Source of the DNA: Ziziphus jujuba
Taxonomy: Eukaryota > Streptophyta > Magnoliopsida > Rosales > Rhamnaceae
Assembly (NCBI RefSeq): GCF_031755915.1
Contig: NC_083387.1
Location: forward strand, 19,117,001 to 19,181,000
Length of the DNA: 64,000 bases
Direction: 5' to 3'
A program made the position numbers and the translations under genes. Below the pieces are notes generated by a model. That model worked only from the letters and a program-made list of their open reading frames with translations. It did no database searches and was not told where the DNA came from. Positions 1 to 11,390 of this stretch are shown here, one piece after another (the first letter of the stretch is position 1; every line of letters begins with the position of its first letter).

Positions 1-1610
1 TATCAAATAACATGACCACATATTATGACCAATATTGCAAAAAAATATTGTAAACTCAAAGCCAACAAATAATTTTTTAAGCCGCATGTATATGCAAAAT
101 AAAATAAACAAATTTGGTGACTAGTACTATCGATATTCAATATATATATGAGCAGCAAAGAACAACAACAAAACTAAGCAAATGACTTTTTGGCATGATT
201 TTGAACAGGTAAAATAAACCACGAAGTGTATACATTGAAGGAAAGGACCAAGTAATAGTCAACAGCGGTTGTGGTTGCTACTATTTCACCATTATACAAA
301 TTATAATATAAAGGCTAGTCAAATTATAGAAGTGGAAGCCACCCTTTTTTGATCAAGTCAACTTGGTTGCTGGCAGCCTTCACTGAATTTTTGCTAAAGA
401 CAAATGTAACACCACTTAAATTATTCTTCCTGTGAAAATTTTGAAGCTTTATTTTAATTTTCTGATTGTGTTGGTGGCATTGACTTCATGACTAGGCCAC
501 TTTCATATTGCTGAAGGGAGCCCAGCACCTAAATTTTCTAAAACCATGGTTTCTTTCGTACTAAAGTTTCCGTCTATTCTATAGATCAATTTGAGTATAT
601 CCCATGAATTAATAATATAATTTTGGTATGGCCAATATATTATTGATCAATGAACATGACTTCCCTAGGTAGGTAAGTGTTAAGATGTCTGATTCTTTAA
701 GGGATAATTCTTCCATGCCCCCTGGATAAGCCTTTATTTCAACGAGACCCCTTCTAGTTTTGAGTCAATTATAGTTCTAAGAGGTGTAAATAATAAAGAT
801 TGATGGCAAATTGAAGAGGCGTGGATGAAATAATAATGGAGGTATATGAAACTCTTTTGAATTAATAGGGGTAGATATATGATACTTTATAACTCAATTC
901 ATATAATTTGAACCCTTGAAGCCTTTCTATTTGTACTTGCGAAGAACTTCTCAAAGTCCCTTGATATTTAAAGAAATTTGATTCACATTAACAGCAAGCT
1001 TATGACACAATTTCTTCAATCCCCATCTGATCTGTAAGATGGTATTTCAGATGCACATGCTGTGTACAGTGTAGGATGAATTAGGCAGGACAACAATCAG
1101 AAGGACACCATTTTTGTAAACCTCGAATCTGCATAGAGCAACACTTGGCCTTTTTGGCCATCAAATTAAATAAATGCTTTGTGGTTTCAAAAACTGGATT
1201 TCTGTCTCCTTTTTTCTATCCCTTTCTTACCCACCAGTTATATAGCACCACTTTATTTAAAATCATTAACAAAGAAATAAAATAAATATTAGTATAAAAA
1301 TATTTTAAAAAATATTAAAAAAAAAAAAAAAAAAAACTTTTTATGATGATATGGGATACTAGTCAGACAAGAATGGGACACGAAAAAGGAGACCTCCATC
1401 CTCAAAAACTAAAATTTCTTATCATTATATTGTTTTCAAAACCAGAAAATAGTTCTTTTTTTATTTCATGGCTCAAGATTCTAGTAAATTTATGAAATTT
1501 TATAAACAAGTGGATTGACAGAACGAATTCAAACAAAATAGATGAAGTCTGCATATCACAAATCACAATATTATCAATAGACATAACAACCAAATAAAAG
1601 AAAAATCAAA
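1..1610. other. AT-rich flank without a recognisable gene
   Basis: No reading frame here resembles a known protein and none has coding-like composition. A pure A tract lies around 1318-1337. The stretch reads as intergenic DNA downstream of the HMGR gene. Confidence 0.6.
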
Positions 1611-1625
1611 GAGAAAGGCATACAT

Positions 1626-1757
1626 TAAGCTAGTTCTGGAGCCCAGCTGATAAGGCTGAGTGCCAGCTGGGGATGGGTTAGCAATACTTCTCATGAGATC
1701 AGAGTTTCCCTGCATAAGGCCAGGTTCAACTAACAAGGGACCTACAAATATTATTTC
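1626..1757 (-). other. possible exon of an unidentified gene
   Basis: This segment is clearly less AT-rich than its surroundings. On the minus strand it follows a good acceptor (TTCTTGCAG, ending at 1758) and stays open with a proline, serine and glycine-rich peptide (contains PLLVEPGLMQGNSDLM). I do not recognise the peptide. It could be an exon of a gene running out of the left edge, a spliced 3' UTR exon of HMGR, or chance. Confidence 0.2.
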
Positions 1758-1769
1758 CTGCAAGAATCT

Positions 1770-2368
1770 CAAGAAACACTTCAACTGTCTGGAAAGTACA
1801 ATTCCAGCTTAGATTTTCAATTATAATCTTGATGATCAATTAATTTTGATTCAAACAAATCTAATTATCATGTAATAATTGTAAAGAAAAGTAATCCTCA
1901 AAATCTGAACGGATATTATATGCTCAAGTATGTTTGCCATCTATAAGAATTTCAGTGGCAGAGCACAATTCTGTCACAAATTCAGCATTTTGGCCCGAAT
2001 TCTGTGTCTGAAAAAAATAAAATAACATAAAGAAGATTTGTTGCTGATACAAGAACACAATGTACAGACTTTTGGCATAAACTTGATGCTAAAAGTTTTC
2101 CATTTTACACAATTTGTAGAAAGTTTCTTACAGGACTTTTAATTTAAAAAAGTAGACTAAAAAAAGAAGAGAAGAGAACAAAAGAATACAAACAGTACAA
2201 CTCTTTTTGCTTAGCTAGGTTTGCTGTGTTTTCTCTGTTCTTCATTTTTCCAATCCTGACTGTCCATGCCTAATTGATGGATGATTTATGTAACTATTAT
2301 TTTTTGGGAATTTTTACGCCGTTCTTAGAGGCATTGGAGCCTTTTATGATTGGAGTATCTAAATTATC
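1770..2368 (-). other. HMGR 3' flank, probably including its 3' UTR
   Basis: This is the AT-rich sequence directly downstream of the HMGR stop codon. A near-consensus CATAAA lies on the minus strand at about 2284-2289, but no perfect AATAAA is seen close to the stop. The position of the 3' end is therefore open. Confidence 0.4.
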
Positions 2369-4597
2369 CTAGGCGGAAGCAGCAGCAGTCACATCCCTGT
2401 TTGATCTATTATATTTCATGTGGCTTCCGACGAGCTGCCCAGCTGCAAGAGCCGACATCAGAGAAAGCTCCCCAGCAAGAACAGAACCAGCAACAATACT
2501 GGCCAGCAGTCTTGCGTTTGCCCCTGCAGACTCACGGTTAGCTCCCTTCACCCCAAGAAGGTTCAAGCATGCTGCCTGAGAGGCAAGCTGGGTACCTCCT
2601 CCTACTGTACCAACCTGCAAACGCCATGGAAGATCAGCATGAGACTTAAAAGTCATTACTCCATATTTCCAATTTTGTTGAGTTTTTAGCTTTGAAATAC
2701 ATAATTGAACACACTTCTCGATTTGAATACCATATGTCAATCTGTTTGTTTTAATTCATATAGTTGGATGTACTTCCTAAATTTAAAGATCCATCTATCA
2801 TTGAACATTAGCTTGTATACATACACTTTCTACCTAACAATTTAGGAACTATGGTTCACGTAACAATTATGTTCAGTTTTAATGATCTAATGCAAAAATA
2901 AAAATAAAAAAAAATAAAAAGGTTGGTACAAGTTTCATTAAGTTTACCTCAATGGATGGCATTGTAACAGAGACGTGCAGATCCTTTCCATCATTGACAG
3001 GTTCCATCATTGTGATGCAGTGAGAACTCTCCACATTTTGAGCTGGATCTTGGCCGGTGGCTATGTAGACCGCAGAAACAATGTTACTAGCATGGGCATT
3101 GAAGCCACCAAGAGCTCCGGCCATGGCCGAGCCAGTAAGGTTCTTGAGCATGTTAAGCTCCACCAGAGCGTCCACATTGGTCTTCAACACCTTCCTCACC
3201 ACATCACCTTTAATGATAGCCTCACAGACAACAGACTTTCCACGTCCTTCGATCCAGTTCACCGCAGCAGGCTTCTTGTCTGAGCAGAAGTTACCAGAGA
3301 TTCCCATAACATCCATGTCAGGGAATTCGTTCTGGAGAAAGTCCAAAACATTTTGAACACCTTTGGAAACCATGTTCATCCCCATGGCATCACCGGTGCT
3401 GCAAGTGAATCTCATGAATAGATTTTTCCCAGCAAGAGCACATTTGATGTTCTGCAACCTCCCAAATCTGCTTGATCTGCAAAACCAAAGAGCAAAACTC
3501 CATTAGCATGTATTATAATCAAACACAAAAATTCCAAAACTCAAAAAACCTTTAACCAACCTGTTGAAAATGATGGACAAGGTCTCGAAATTTTCAGGCT
3601 CTTCCAAGAAAAACTTCAATTCAGCAGCTCTTTTAGCGGTTCCGAACCTCACAACTGGAGCTCTTGTCATGCCGTCACGCAACAAAACGCTGCTAGCCCC
3701 ACCGGACAAGTGAATCGCCTTGCAACCCCTGTTGGTGCTTGCCACCAAGCACCCCTCCGTGGTAGCCATGGGTACGGAATACTCCCTCCCGTCGAGCAAC
3801 AACGGCCCGGCAATACCCACCGGAATTTGTACATAACCCACCGGCATCTCACAGCACTGTCCCAAAATCGAATCGTAATCAAAACCCTCCAATGGCAACC
3901 CGGATAGCGACTTCCCTGTCAACTTCTGAAGTGCCTCCCGCCGGATTGCTGCCGCTCTCTTGCAATCTCCGAGCTTAGACTCGAGAGAATACGACGGCGT
4001 TGTTCCAGCCACAACGGCTTTGATAATCTCCTCGTCTTCTTCGGTGGTGGTCGCCGCAGGAGTTGAGTCAGGAAATGTATCAACCACCTTTGGTGCAGCT
4101 TTAGGTGAAGCGACGATTGGGCTTGTCGCAATCTGAGGAACTGGGCAATCAAGAGCAGCCCCACAAGGTACTTTGCGAGAATCTTCCTTGATAATAATAT
4201 CGTCTTCGTCATCATCGACGGCCCAGACATCGGAGGAAGGTCGGAGAATCAAAGACTGAACGAAATCAATACCGAAGAAACCCAAGAGGTAAATGAAAGA
4301 AGCGAAGAAAGCGAAAATCGCGATGATCTCAGAGAAGGTAACGACATGGAGAGGAGTGGAATTTCGGATCTTCTCGCGCCAGCGAGTGAGCAAGAAGTAA
4401 ACTACGGAGAAAAACAGAGTGAAAAACACGGCGTTTGTGAAATACAGAGGTAGTGACAAGACATCGGAGGGTTTTGGGTTCACGTTAACATCGTCGTCGT
4501 CGACCACTTTGAGTCGTTGTTGTTGTTGTTGTTTCATGGGTTGTGGTTGGATGGTTTTGGGATTGGTTGCCATCGTCGATCGCCTGCGAACGTCCAT
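2369..4597 (-). CDS. HMGR: 3-hydroxy-3-methylglutaryl-CoA reductase (HMGR), three coding exons
   Basis: HMGR reduces HMG-CoA to mevalonate with two NADPH, the committed step of the cytosolic mevalonate pathway to sterols, and sits in the ER membrane. Exons on the minus strand are 4597-3561, 3476-2948 and 2614-2369. Donors GT follow 3561 and 2948; acceptors TTTTGCAG and TTTGCAG precede 3476 and 2614; phases join perfectly to give 603 residues, a normal plant length. Visible features are an N-terminal MDVRRR arginine cluster, a Gln and Asp-rich N-tail, two membrane helices (about 49-71 and 88-110), a variable linker to about 225, then the catalytic domain. Expected active-site residues are present: Glu281 (TTEGCLVAS), Lys413 (SDKKPA), Asp489 (TGQDPAQNV) and His587 (GSHMKYNR), with NADPH motifs [10 protein letters not shown] and GTVGGGT. 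Ser593, after HMKYNR, matches the site phosphorylated by SnRK1-type kinases in plant HMGRs. The start is the first ATG of the leader. Nothing looks broken. Which paralogue it is cannot be told from one copy. Confidence 0.97.
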
Positions 4598-4770
4598 TGG
4601 GGATGGGGATGTTCTTTTCGGAGGAAACGCTCGGAGGCGAATCGGACGGCGGAGAGAGAGAGAGAGGAGAGTGGAGAGGGAAAGAGAAAAGACGGTTTAT
4701 ACGTTAGATTCGATCAGTAAACGAGAAAATTCTTCGAATAATCTGAATTGTTGTTTGATTGTTTGGTGGA
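4598..4770 (-). promoter_or_regulatory. HMGR 5' leader, CT-rich
   Basis: On the minus strand this is a pyrimidine-rich leader with a (CT)n run (complement of the GAGAGA block near 4651-4665). It contains no ATG, so the ATG at 4597 is the first one a scanning ribosome meets, which supports the chosen start. The +4 base is G. Confidence 0.6.
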
Positions 4771-4791
4771 GCGAGTCTGTAGGACGTTGGC

Positions 4792-4803
4792 GGTATTTAT
4801 AGG
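4792..4803 (-). promoter_or_regulatory. HMGR TATA box
   Basis: The minus strand reads CCTATAAATACC, a near-perfect plant TATA box about 195 bp upstream of the start codon. It predicts a transcription start near 4765-4772 and a leader of about 170 nt. Confidence 0.7.
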
Positions 4804-4892
4804 GATAGGCTTCCACGACGATGATGATTATTGCAGTGAAAAATAAAAAATATAAAATAAAATAAAATTCTTAGAGCGTGTAAAGGCACTTA

Positions 4893-4898
4893 CACGTG
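4893..4898. promoter_or_regulatory. G-box CACGTG in the HMGR promoter
   Basis: A perfect CACGTG palindrome sits about 90 bp upstream of the TATA box. G-boxes bind bZIP and bHLH factors and are common in light- and hormone-responsive plant promoters. A functional role here is inferred from position only. Confidence 0.4.
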
Positions 4899-5092
4899 GG
4901 AAAAGTTAGAAAATAAATTTTAGAACTCCATGATCATGGGACGTTTTTTAATTTTTTTATTAATATATAACAATTTATTTATTTATTTATTTATTTTGTT
5001 TTGCTATAGAAAGCATTTATCTTGGGCATATTGGACAACATGATAAAAGTCTTTTGTAATAAATTATTTTACATTGAGGGTGCATATTATAG

Positions 5093-5095
<3 letters not shown>

Positions 5096-5129
<34 letters not shown>

Positions 5130-5175
5130 TTTTTTATAGCAGAACTTATATAAATATATATATATATATATATAT
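5096..5175. repeat. (TA)n microsatellite pair
   Basis: Two (TA)n tracts (about 5096-5127 and 5155-5175) are separated by a short unique spacer. Confidence 0.85.
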
Positions 5176-5817
5176 TGTATAAAACTTCTACAAGCCAGTG
5201 AAATATTTTAGAATGAATATTTAATAATTATTTTGTAAATTCTAATTTATATATCTTATTTTGATATTATATAATAAAATGTAAGGGGTTAATTTTTTTT
5301 TTTCCCCCTTACATGTGTGAAGTTTGAAAAAAACCATTTCAAGACTCCATTAATACGGAGATATTTTTTTTAGTACAGTGCAATAAATTATTTAAAATTG
5401 AATGTTATAATAATTATTTTGTAGAATATATATGTGTTATACTTTTTTTTTATAATAATCTTTTTATTACACTTATATTATATGTTATTATCAATCGTTA
5501 CACGTTGACATAGTACTGTATGTAAAAAAAATTTGCCATATAAGAAATATATTTATTTAAAAAAAAAAAGATGGGACTCTATAAAGTACAAACTATTCCG
5601 AAATTTTTTCCAATCTAGTTGGGTTATAATTTAATGCTTAGTTCATTTGTTGCATTTCTATTGAAAATATTCAGAATCAATAAGTTTAACATTCGTAAAT
5701 AGATAGCTGTTCAATTCACCGATACCATCCTTTTGAAAATAATCGAGAAGTAAATGATCATAACTATATATTCATGATTTTCCAAAATAAAAATTAATGA
5801 ATATGAAAAGAACTTCG

Positions 5818-6056
5818 TATTCTATTTCGAGTTAGCTGTGAATTTTCACCGTCTAGTCCACGTGAACAGTTTTCATTGGATTCACCAAAACTAAAAATAA
5901 AAAATAAAAAAATATAAACAGTTTTTATTGTATTTTGGTTTTTAATGGTAGACCTCCAATGCTAGAGTTTCTATCTACATGGATCGTGAAATTTTAATTT
6001 TTTTTTTTTTCTTGTCGGTGAATGTGAAAATTTTCAGCTTTGAATAGAAAGTTTTG
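5818..6056. mobile_element. possible degenerate foldback element (MITE-like)
   Basis: The left end (TTCTATTTCGAGTTAGCTG then GAATTTTCACCG) is roughly the inverse complement of the right end (CGGTGAATGTGAAAATTTTC then GCTTTGAATAGAAA). The arms are imperfect and I find no clean target duplication, so this is only a candidate. Confidence 0.3.
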
Positions 6057-7597
6057 TAGGTATGGATACGGTATTTAAGATTTATTTTATTTTGTATTTT
6101 TATAAATAAAAAAATAATAGCATCGTTTTGATATGAAAAATAAAATAATTATTTGATAGAATTGATCATTATTAAATTTAGTATATTTTAAATTTCAAAA
6201 ATATTTATCGTATAAAAATAATTATTACTTTTAAAATTTTAAAATTATTATTTTTTTAATTTCAAAAATAAAATATTTTTATTATATTTAAAATATGTTT
6301 AAATCTGTATTAATTATTTTAATTAAATATACATATTCAAGTAATTTAATTTTTCTTAAAAAAAATTATAATAATTAAAATTTTAATTTAATTTAAAATA
6401 ATAATAAAAATAGATATTTTCATTTTCTTAAAAATATTCATTTTATATAACAATTCTGACCTAAAAGTCTTGTGTCAGCTGTCATGGCTGATGGCTCACA
6501 TGAGTGAAGTGTAAAAAGACGTTTACGGACCCGGTGAACAATGGATGGCGTCCTCACTCAAAAAGTTGAATAAGATTGAGAATTGTGCAAAGTCAGTGGC
6601 ACTGTTGAAGAAGGCTAACATTTAGGAGTCAAATCAGTACGCCTATAACTTTTTATTCACCTACCTGTTCCCTTCTTGTCTCTTTCTTTGCTATTTCTTC
6701 CAAATCAGCTTTCAGTGTATCGATCAATCAATTTTGTGATTACCAAAAATAAAATAAAGAATTTAAATATATCAATAATAATAATCGGTTCCGTGTTTTG
6801 TCTTTGTCCACAGTATATCCTTCTCTCTTATTTGGTTCCATTAAATTATGTACATTTCCTTATTTTATCTTATTTTTTAATTTCAAATGGTTTCTATCCT
6901 CCGATAATATATAATTAATAATAATAACCAAAGAAAGAAAAATAACTGATAAAAAAGGTGATAAATTACTATCTTTTGAAGGTTTTCTTAGCTCCTTTTA
7001 ATATTAATAGAAAAAATCTGAAATTTCATGCCAAAATTAGTTTATAATTGAATGCTTTAGATTTCATTTTAGATAAGTGAGACTCTTTGGTTCCCTAAAA
7101 TGTATGTGAACCTTTTGGCGAAATATAATCTTCTCAAATTATGTGGCATCTCGTATCTCAGATTGAAATTACAAAAATCACTTATATGAAAATTTTTGTT
7201 CAAGCAACTTTATATGGAAATTTTATATTTTAAAAAAAATAATAATAAAGCAAAATTTCTATTACTTCACACTTCTTATAGTCGCACTGTTTTATTTTTT
7301 ACATTGGATGATTGAAAATGAGTTTTTTAGACTAATTCTTTCTCTCTCTTTTTTTTTTTTTTTTCTTTTTGGAAAAGTAAAACCAATAATTGTTGAGTAT
7401 TTTTCATAAATTGGTTTTGCCTAACAGCATCCCCAATAGCGTTTTTATGTTAGAAAACATATTTTTCAAATTAGATAGCACCTTTAAAGAGAAAAGGTCA
7501 AATTTGACTAGGTCTTCCAACAAAATTTTTCACTATGCACTTTATTTTCATATTTTCTATAAACATTAACTATTATATATCATGAACCAAAAAAAAA

Positions 7598-7810
7598 AAA
7601 TATATATATATATATATATATTATATTATATATCATGAAATAAAGTAATAAATCTAATTTTCTCTATAAAATATTAAAAAAATCTTTAATGGTTCTATCT
7701 ATTGAAGTTTATATGGTAAGGAGTTTAAAAAATATTGACGTTTGAATGATATAGTACCTATTAATAAATGATATCTATTTAAAACTCTTCTCTAATAAGT
7801 TTTGTTTAGA

Positions 7811-7845
<35 letters not shown>
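7598..7845. repeat. (TA)n microsatellites
   Basis: (TA)n tracts lie at about 7598-7626 and 7817-7844, with AT-rich sequence between them. Confidence 0.8.
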
Positions 7846-7851
<6 letters not shown>

Positions 7852-8671
7852 GTGTGTATTGTGATGATGAATATTTACATGTATATTTATTTGTATAAAT
7901 ATATATATTTTTTAAAGCCTTTGTATATCTGTATATAATTGTATTTTGAAATATATCATGTATGTTTTAAAGATTAAAGAAATTGTTATTTAATTTTTCT
8001 TATGTTGTTTATGTGATTTACACATATTGTTAATAACATTTATTATATGGGTTGGAGAAATTAATTGTATATATTATTATTGAATTTATTGTTATATTTA
8101 TTTTGTATGATAAAATGTGTTTAGGTGAAATTAAATTGTATGTGAGTTGTATATAAGTTAATATAATTTTTGTATAACTAAATTTTATCGATTTAGGAAG
8201 AATAATTATTTTTAATGTATAAAATATATTTGCGTATTCGAATATTGTGAGATTGATATTTAAAAAAAAAATGTATGTATTTAATATTTAAATAGAATTG
8301 TTATTTGAATTTATGATGCCAAATTTATATTGAATTAAATATGTATGGCGTAGAATTTATATCTTTGAAATTAAGGAAGCCACAGTTTTAAATTTTTGTT
8401 AAATTATTATAAATTTTATTGTTTAGGTTATGATGCAAAATAAAATGTAATCTTATGTATTTAATTGTATATGAAATTTTATGTGGTTTTAATGATTTTT
8501 TTGTATAAATTGATTTTGAAGGTTTGAGAAAATATTTGTATTATATTATGGTGATCAAAAATATAATTATACATTTAATTAATTATTTATTCATGGATTT
8601 GGTTTTACGATGGTAAAATTTGAAATATTTAAATTCATGGTATTTATTCAATTATGATTTTATTGATTTTG

Positions 8672-9245
8672 GATGCACCATATATTATTGGTGTTCTGTA
8701 CTGTATTATTGTTATATGCGCATGTTTGTATGGTCATCCTATGAGATGCCATGGATCTGAGGGTTGGCAAGTATTATACAATGAGTATAAGCCACCCCTC
8801 TTCATGGCCAGGATGATTGCTATAATCATTGGCACCATTGGGATGTCAAAGTGACCGTTTGCAAGTTTCTCACTTTAAACTCCCGTCAGGTCGTACTTGG
8901 GACGCTGAGTACCTTCTGACACCACTGGTATATAATGTGTTGTGTCAAGTTATGGTTTAAGATGCAACATACAGTGTTGGTTTTCTGTACTATATATGTT
9001 ATTAAGTGCGCAAGTTTATATGGTCGTCTTATGGGATACCATGGACATAAGGGTTAGCAAGTATTATACAATAAGCATAAGCTATCCTTCTCCATAGCCA
9101 AGATGATTGTTATATGCATCGGCGCAGCTGAGACGTTAGGACAACTGTATGCAAGTTTTTATCTTTAACCTCCCTATGAGGTAGTACTTAGGACGTCGAC
9201 CACTGTCTAGCACCACTAATATATAGTATGGTGCATCAAGTATCT
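8672..9245. repeat. 289-bp tandem duplication inside the LTR fragment
   Basis: Unit one starts at GATGCACCATAT (8672) and unit two at GATGCAACATAC (8961). Both continue collinearly through the GCCATGGA/ACCATGGA block, the GCAAGTATTATACAAT block and the CACCACT...TATA end. The units are well diverged, so the duplication is old. The 43 kb relative keeps only a partial version. Confidence 0.75.
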
Positions 9246-9600
9246 TTTTCATAAATGTATGAGTATATATATATAGATATACTATGTTATTTCTGTATGT
9301 ACCACACTTACGAGGGCAACGATCATATTTGATCCATGAATAGCCTAGTCTTGTAACTATGTTGCCTACGAGTCTAGAGAGTTGGACGGCCATTATTGGC
9401 AACCACCTCGGGTTGTATTGGTAGGACGGTACTGGCGACAGTTGATATCATGAATTGCGTAGCATGTTATATGGTATTGTACACCTCCGATACGAATGTG
9501 CATATTTCGTAGTATATTTATAAATTTTAAAATTTTACTTTATTTTATATTACCTTATCTATTTAGGACTTGAATTTCGAATACTAAATTTGTTTGCCTT

Positions 9601-9608
9601 TATTATTA

Positions 9609-9643
<35 letters not shown>
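9601..9643. repeat. (ATT)n microsatellite
   Basis: A run of ATT/TTA triplets is followed by several hundred bases of degenerate ATT-like sequence to about 9990. The same kind of array is present in the related LTR at 43938-43971 and 44345-44380. Confidence 0.85.
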
Positions 9644-10009
9644 TGTATTACTGTTATTAATATTGTTATTATTAACATATTGTTACGGTTCTTATTAGTG
9701 TTATTGTAATTGTCATTATTATTTATTATGATTATTTTTAGTGTTATTTTCATTATTTATTATTATTATAATTTTTATTTTCATTATTGTAATTATTGTT
9801 GTTACTATTTTTATTATCAATGGTCTTTACCACTAAAATTGCTGTCAATTATTATCGTAGTTGTCATTATTAATTATTAAGATTATGATCATGGTTATTA
9901 CTATTATTAATTATTCATTTATTCATTATTATTACTTGTTGTTATTATTATTATTCTTATCATTATTTTTATTGTTATTATAGTCAATTATTATTATTAT
10001 TATTATACG

Positions 10010-10205
10010 GTAGCCTTCGGGTAAGTATCATAACCTGTGAGCAGGGACAATAGTCATCAAGCAAGTACGATAGCCCTTGGGCAAATATGTAAGCCTTCGG
10101 GCAAGTATGTTAGTTTTCAGAGAAGTGTGGAAGCCTTCGAGCAAGTATGTTAGCCTTTGGACAAGTATATTAGACCTTGGGCAAGTTTGAACCTTCGGGC
10201 AAATT
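10010..10205. repeat. 22-24-bp minisatellite (TAGCCTTCGGGCAAGTAT type)
   Basis: About eight or nine imperfect units have the core TAGCCTTCGGGCAAGTATGT. The array recurs at 44145-44305 in the element A LTR, so it belongs to the LTR and is not a local expansion. Confidence 0.8.
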
Positions 10206-10617
10206 GTGCTATTATTGTTATTAGTATTACTATTATTCTTGTTGTGTTATTAACCTCCTACCTATATTATGTATTGGTATGTTTATAAAATGATATTGAA
10301 ATATATCATAGCATTAAGTGGGTGGTATGGGCAAACATGAATATTTAAGGGTATTCCGTATTTATTGAATTATTTCTAAGACATATATTTCTATATTTTC
10401 TTATCGAAGTGCTGCAATTTGTGGAATTTATTTGTAGTAAGGAGAGATGGATATGGTGGTATTGTATAGAAGTGTGTTTTCGTATAGCTAATTTTTAAGG
10501 CATGTTCAACACTTAAGTGAGATGCTGTTGGATTTTCCGTGAGATGATTCGGTAGGATTTTTTTTGGGATCAGGACTTATATAGAATTGTAGGAAGGGAT
10601 TCTAATAGATCTTGACA

Positions 10618-11021
10618 AAGATAATCCTACAGTTGTAGGAGGGCAACCACAACCGACTGACATGGCCCCACAATCAATACCCCTTGGAGGGCAGCCTCAT
10701 ATGCAAGGTTATGATAAAAAGGAAATGATGAGGCTTTGAGTAGAGAGAGGTGGTAAAGCAGGAGGTTGGAGTGTAGAATTAAGCGGGAAGAGAGCTTTTG
10801 AAGAAGCCTTTAGTAGCATTTGGATATATTAGCACACTATTTTTTAAGATCCTTCTTATTATATACATGGTTTCTCATTTAGGGGAAAGCTGGAGAGAAC
10901 ACAATGTTTTTTTATCTTACCTAAATTATTACAACCGTGTATAGAGATTATATTATGTATGAGAAACGATTTATTTCTTGTTTTCATATCTCTATTTTTT
11001 TGGGTTAATTCTTGTTTTCAC
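10618..11021. other. no gene seen
   Basis: This stretch follows the LTR fragment. A less AT-rich segment (10630-10800) could be a remnant of element interior, but no frame gives a recognisable protein. Confidence 0.5.

Positions 11022-11065
<44 letters not shown>
11022..11065. repeat. (TA)n(TG)n compound microsatellite
   Basis: A (TA)n run changes at about 11035 into an uninterrupted (TG)n run ending near 11065. Confidence 0.9.
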
Positions 11066-11067
<2 letters not shown>

Positions 11068-11229
11068 TTGGATATAAAGAAATTGTACATTGCATATTAC
11101 ATTTTATTTTATTTTTTGGTAAATTACATTGAACATTTAGAAGTAAGCATTTTACATTGCACATTTTTTAGCTGATATGCTATGTAAATATGCATGGGTG
11201 CATACGTACATATATATGCACATATATAA

Positions 11230-11390
11230 GGAAATCCTATGGTGCAAATGGTCTGCACCATGTTGTGGTGCGGATTTCAGTATTAATGATGGTTTTTAAA
11301 AAAACTGTCGTTAATATTCAAAAATCATCTTCAATACTAAGGTCCACATGATAAAAACATATAGACGTCTGCAACATAGATGAACTTTAC
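11230..11390. mobile_element. hairpin MITE, family 1, decayed copy
   Basis: The left end GGAAATCCTATGGTGCAAAT and the right end GACGTCTGCAACATAGATGA...TTTAC are imperfect inverted repeats. The interior has two arms around CAGTATTAATGATGG and CTGTCGTTAATATT. It matches the much better preserved copy at 42441-42600 and, like it, lies between TA-rich tracts. Confidence 0.6.

Larger units (their letters stand above)
4920..8640. other. AT-rich intergenic spacer with microsatellites
   Basis: No gene is supported. The stretch is very AT-rich with poly-A and poly-T runs and (TA)n arrays. Open frames such as 6676-6918 are compositionally AT-driven and match nothing I know. Confidence 0.6.
8640..10617 (+). 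mobile_element. decayed long-LTR fragment related to element A
   Basis: The segment is collinear with 43170-44909, the 3' part of the element A LTR. Both contain a GATGCACCATAT...GGTGTTCTGTACTGT block, a block around GAGGGCAAC/GAAGGCAAC followed by (ATT)n, a 22-24-bp TAGCCTTCGGG-type minisatellite, and an end in CTTGACA. No primer-binding site follows and no 5' LTR start is seen, so it is a truncated LTR. It carries no gene. Confidence 0.6.

Noticed and set aside
4419..4802. 127-residue plus-strand frame opposite HMGR exon 1
   Set aside because: It is an antisense shadow of the HMGR exon and leader.
8654..8854. 66-residue plus-strand frame
   Set aside because: It lies in a non-coding LTR repeat that is duplicated at 8961, where the frame is not kept.
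9559..9753. 64-residue minus-strand frame rich in Ile and Asn
   Set aside because: It is the translation of the (ATT)n array and its degenerate surroundings.
10010..10205. Regularly spaced short repeats as a CRISPR array
   Set aside because: They form a contiguous imperfect minisatellite with no unique spacers, and it is shared with another LTR.
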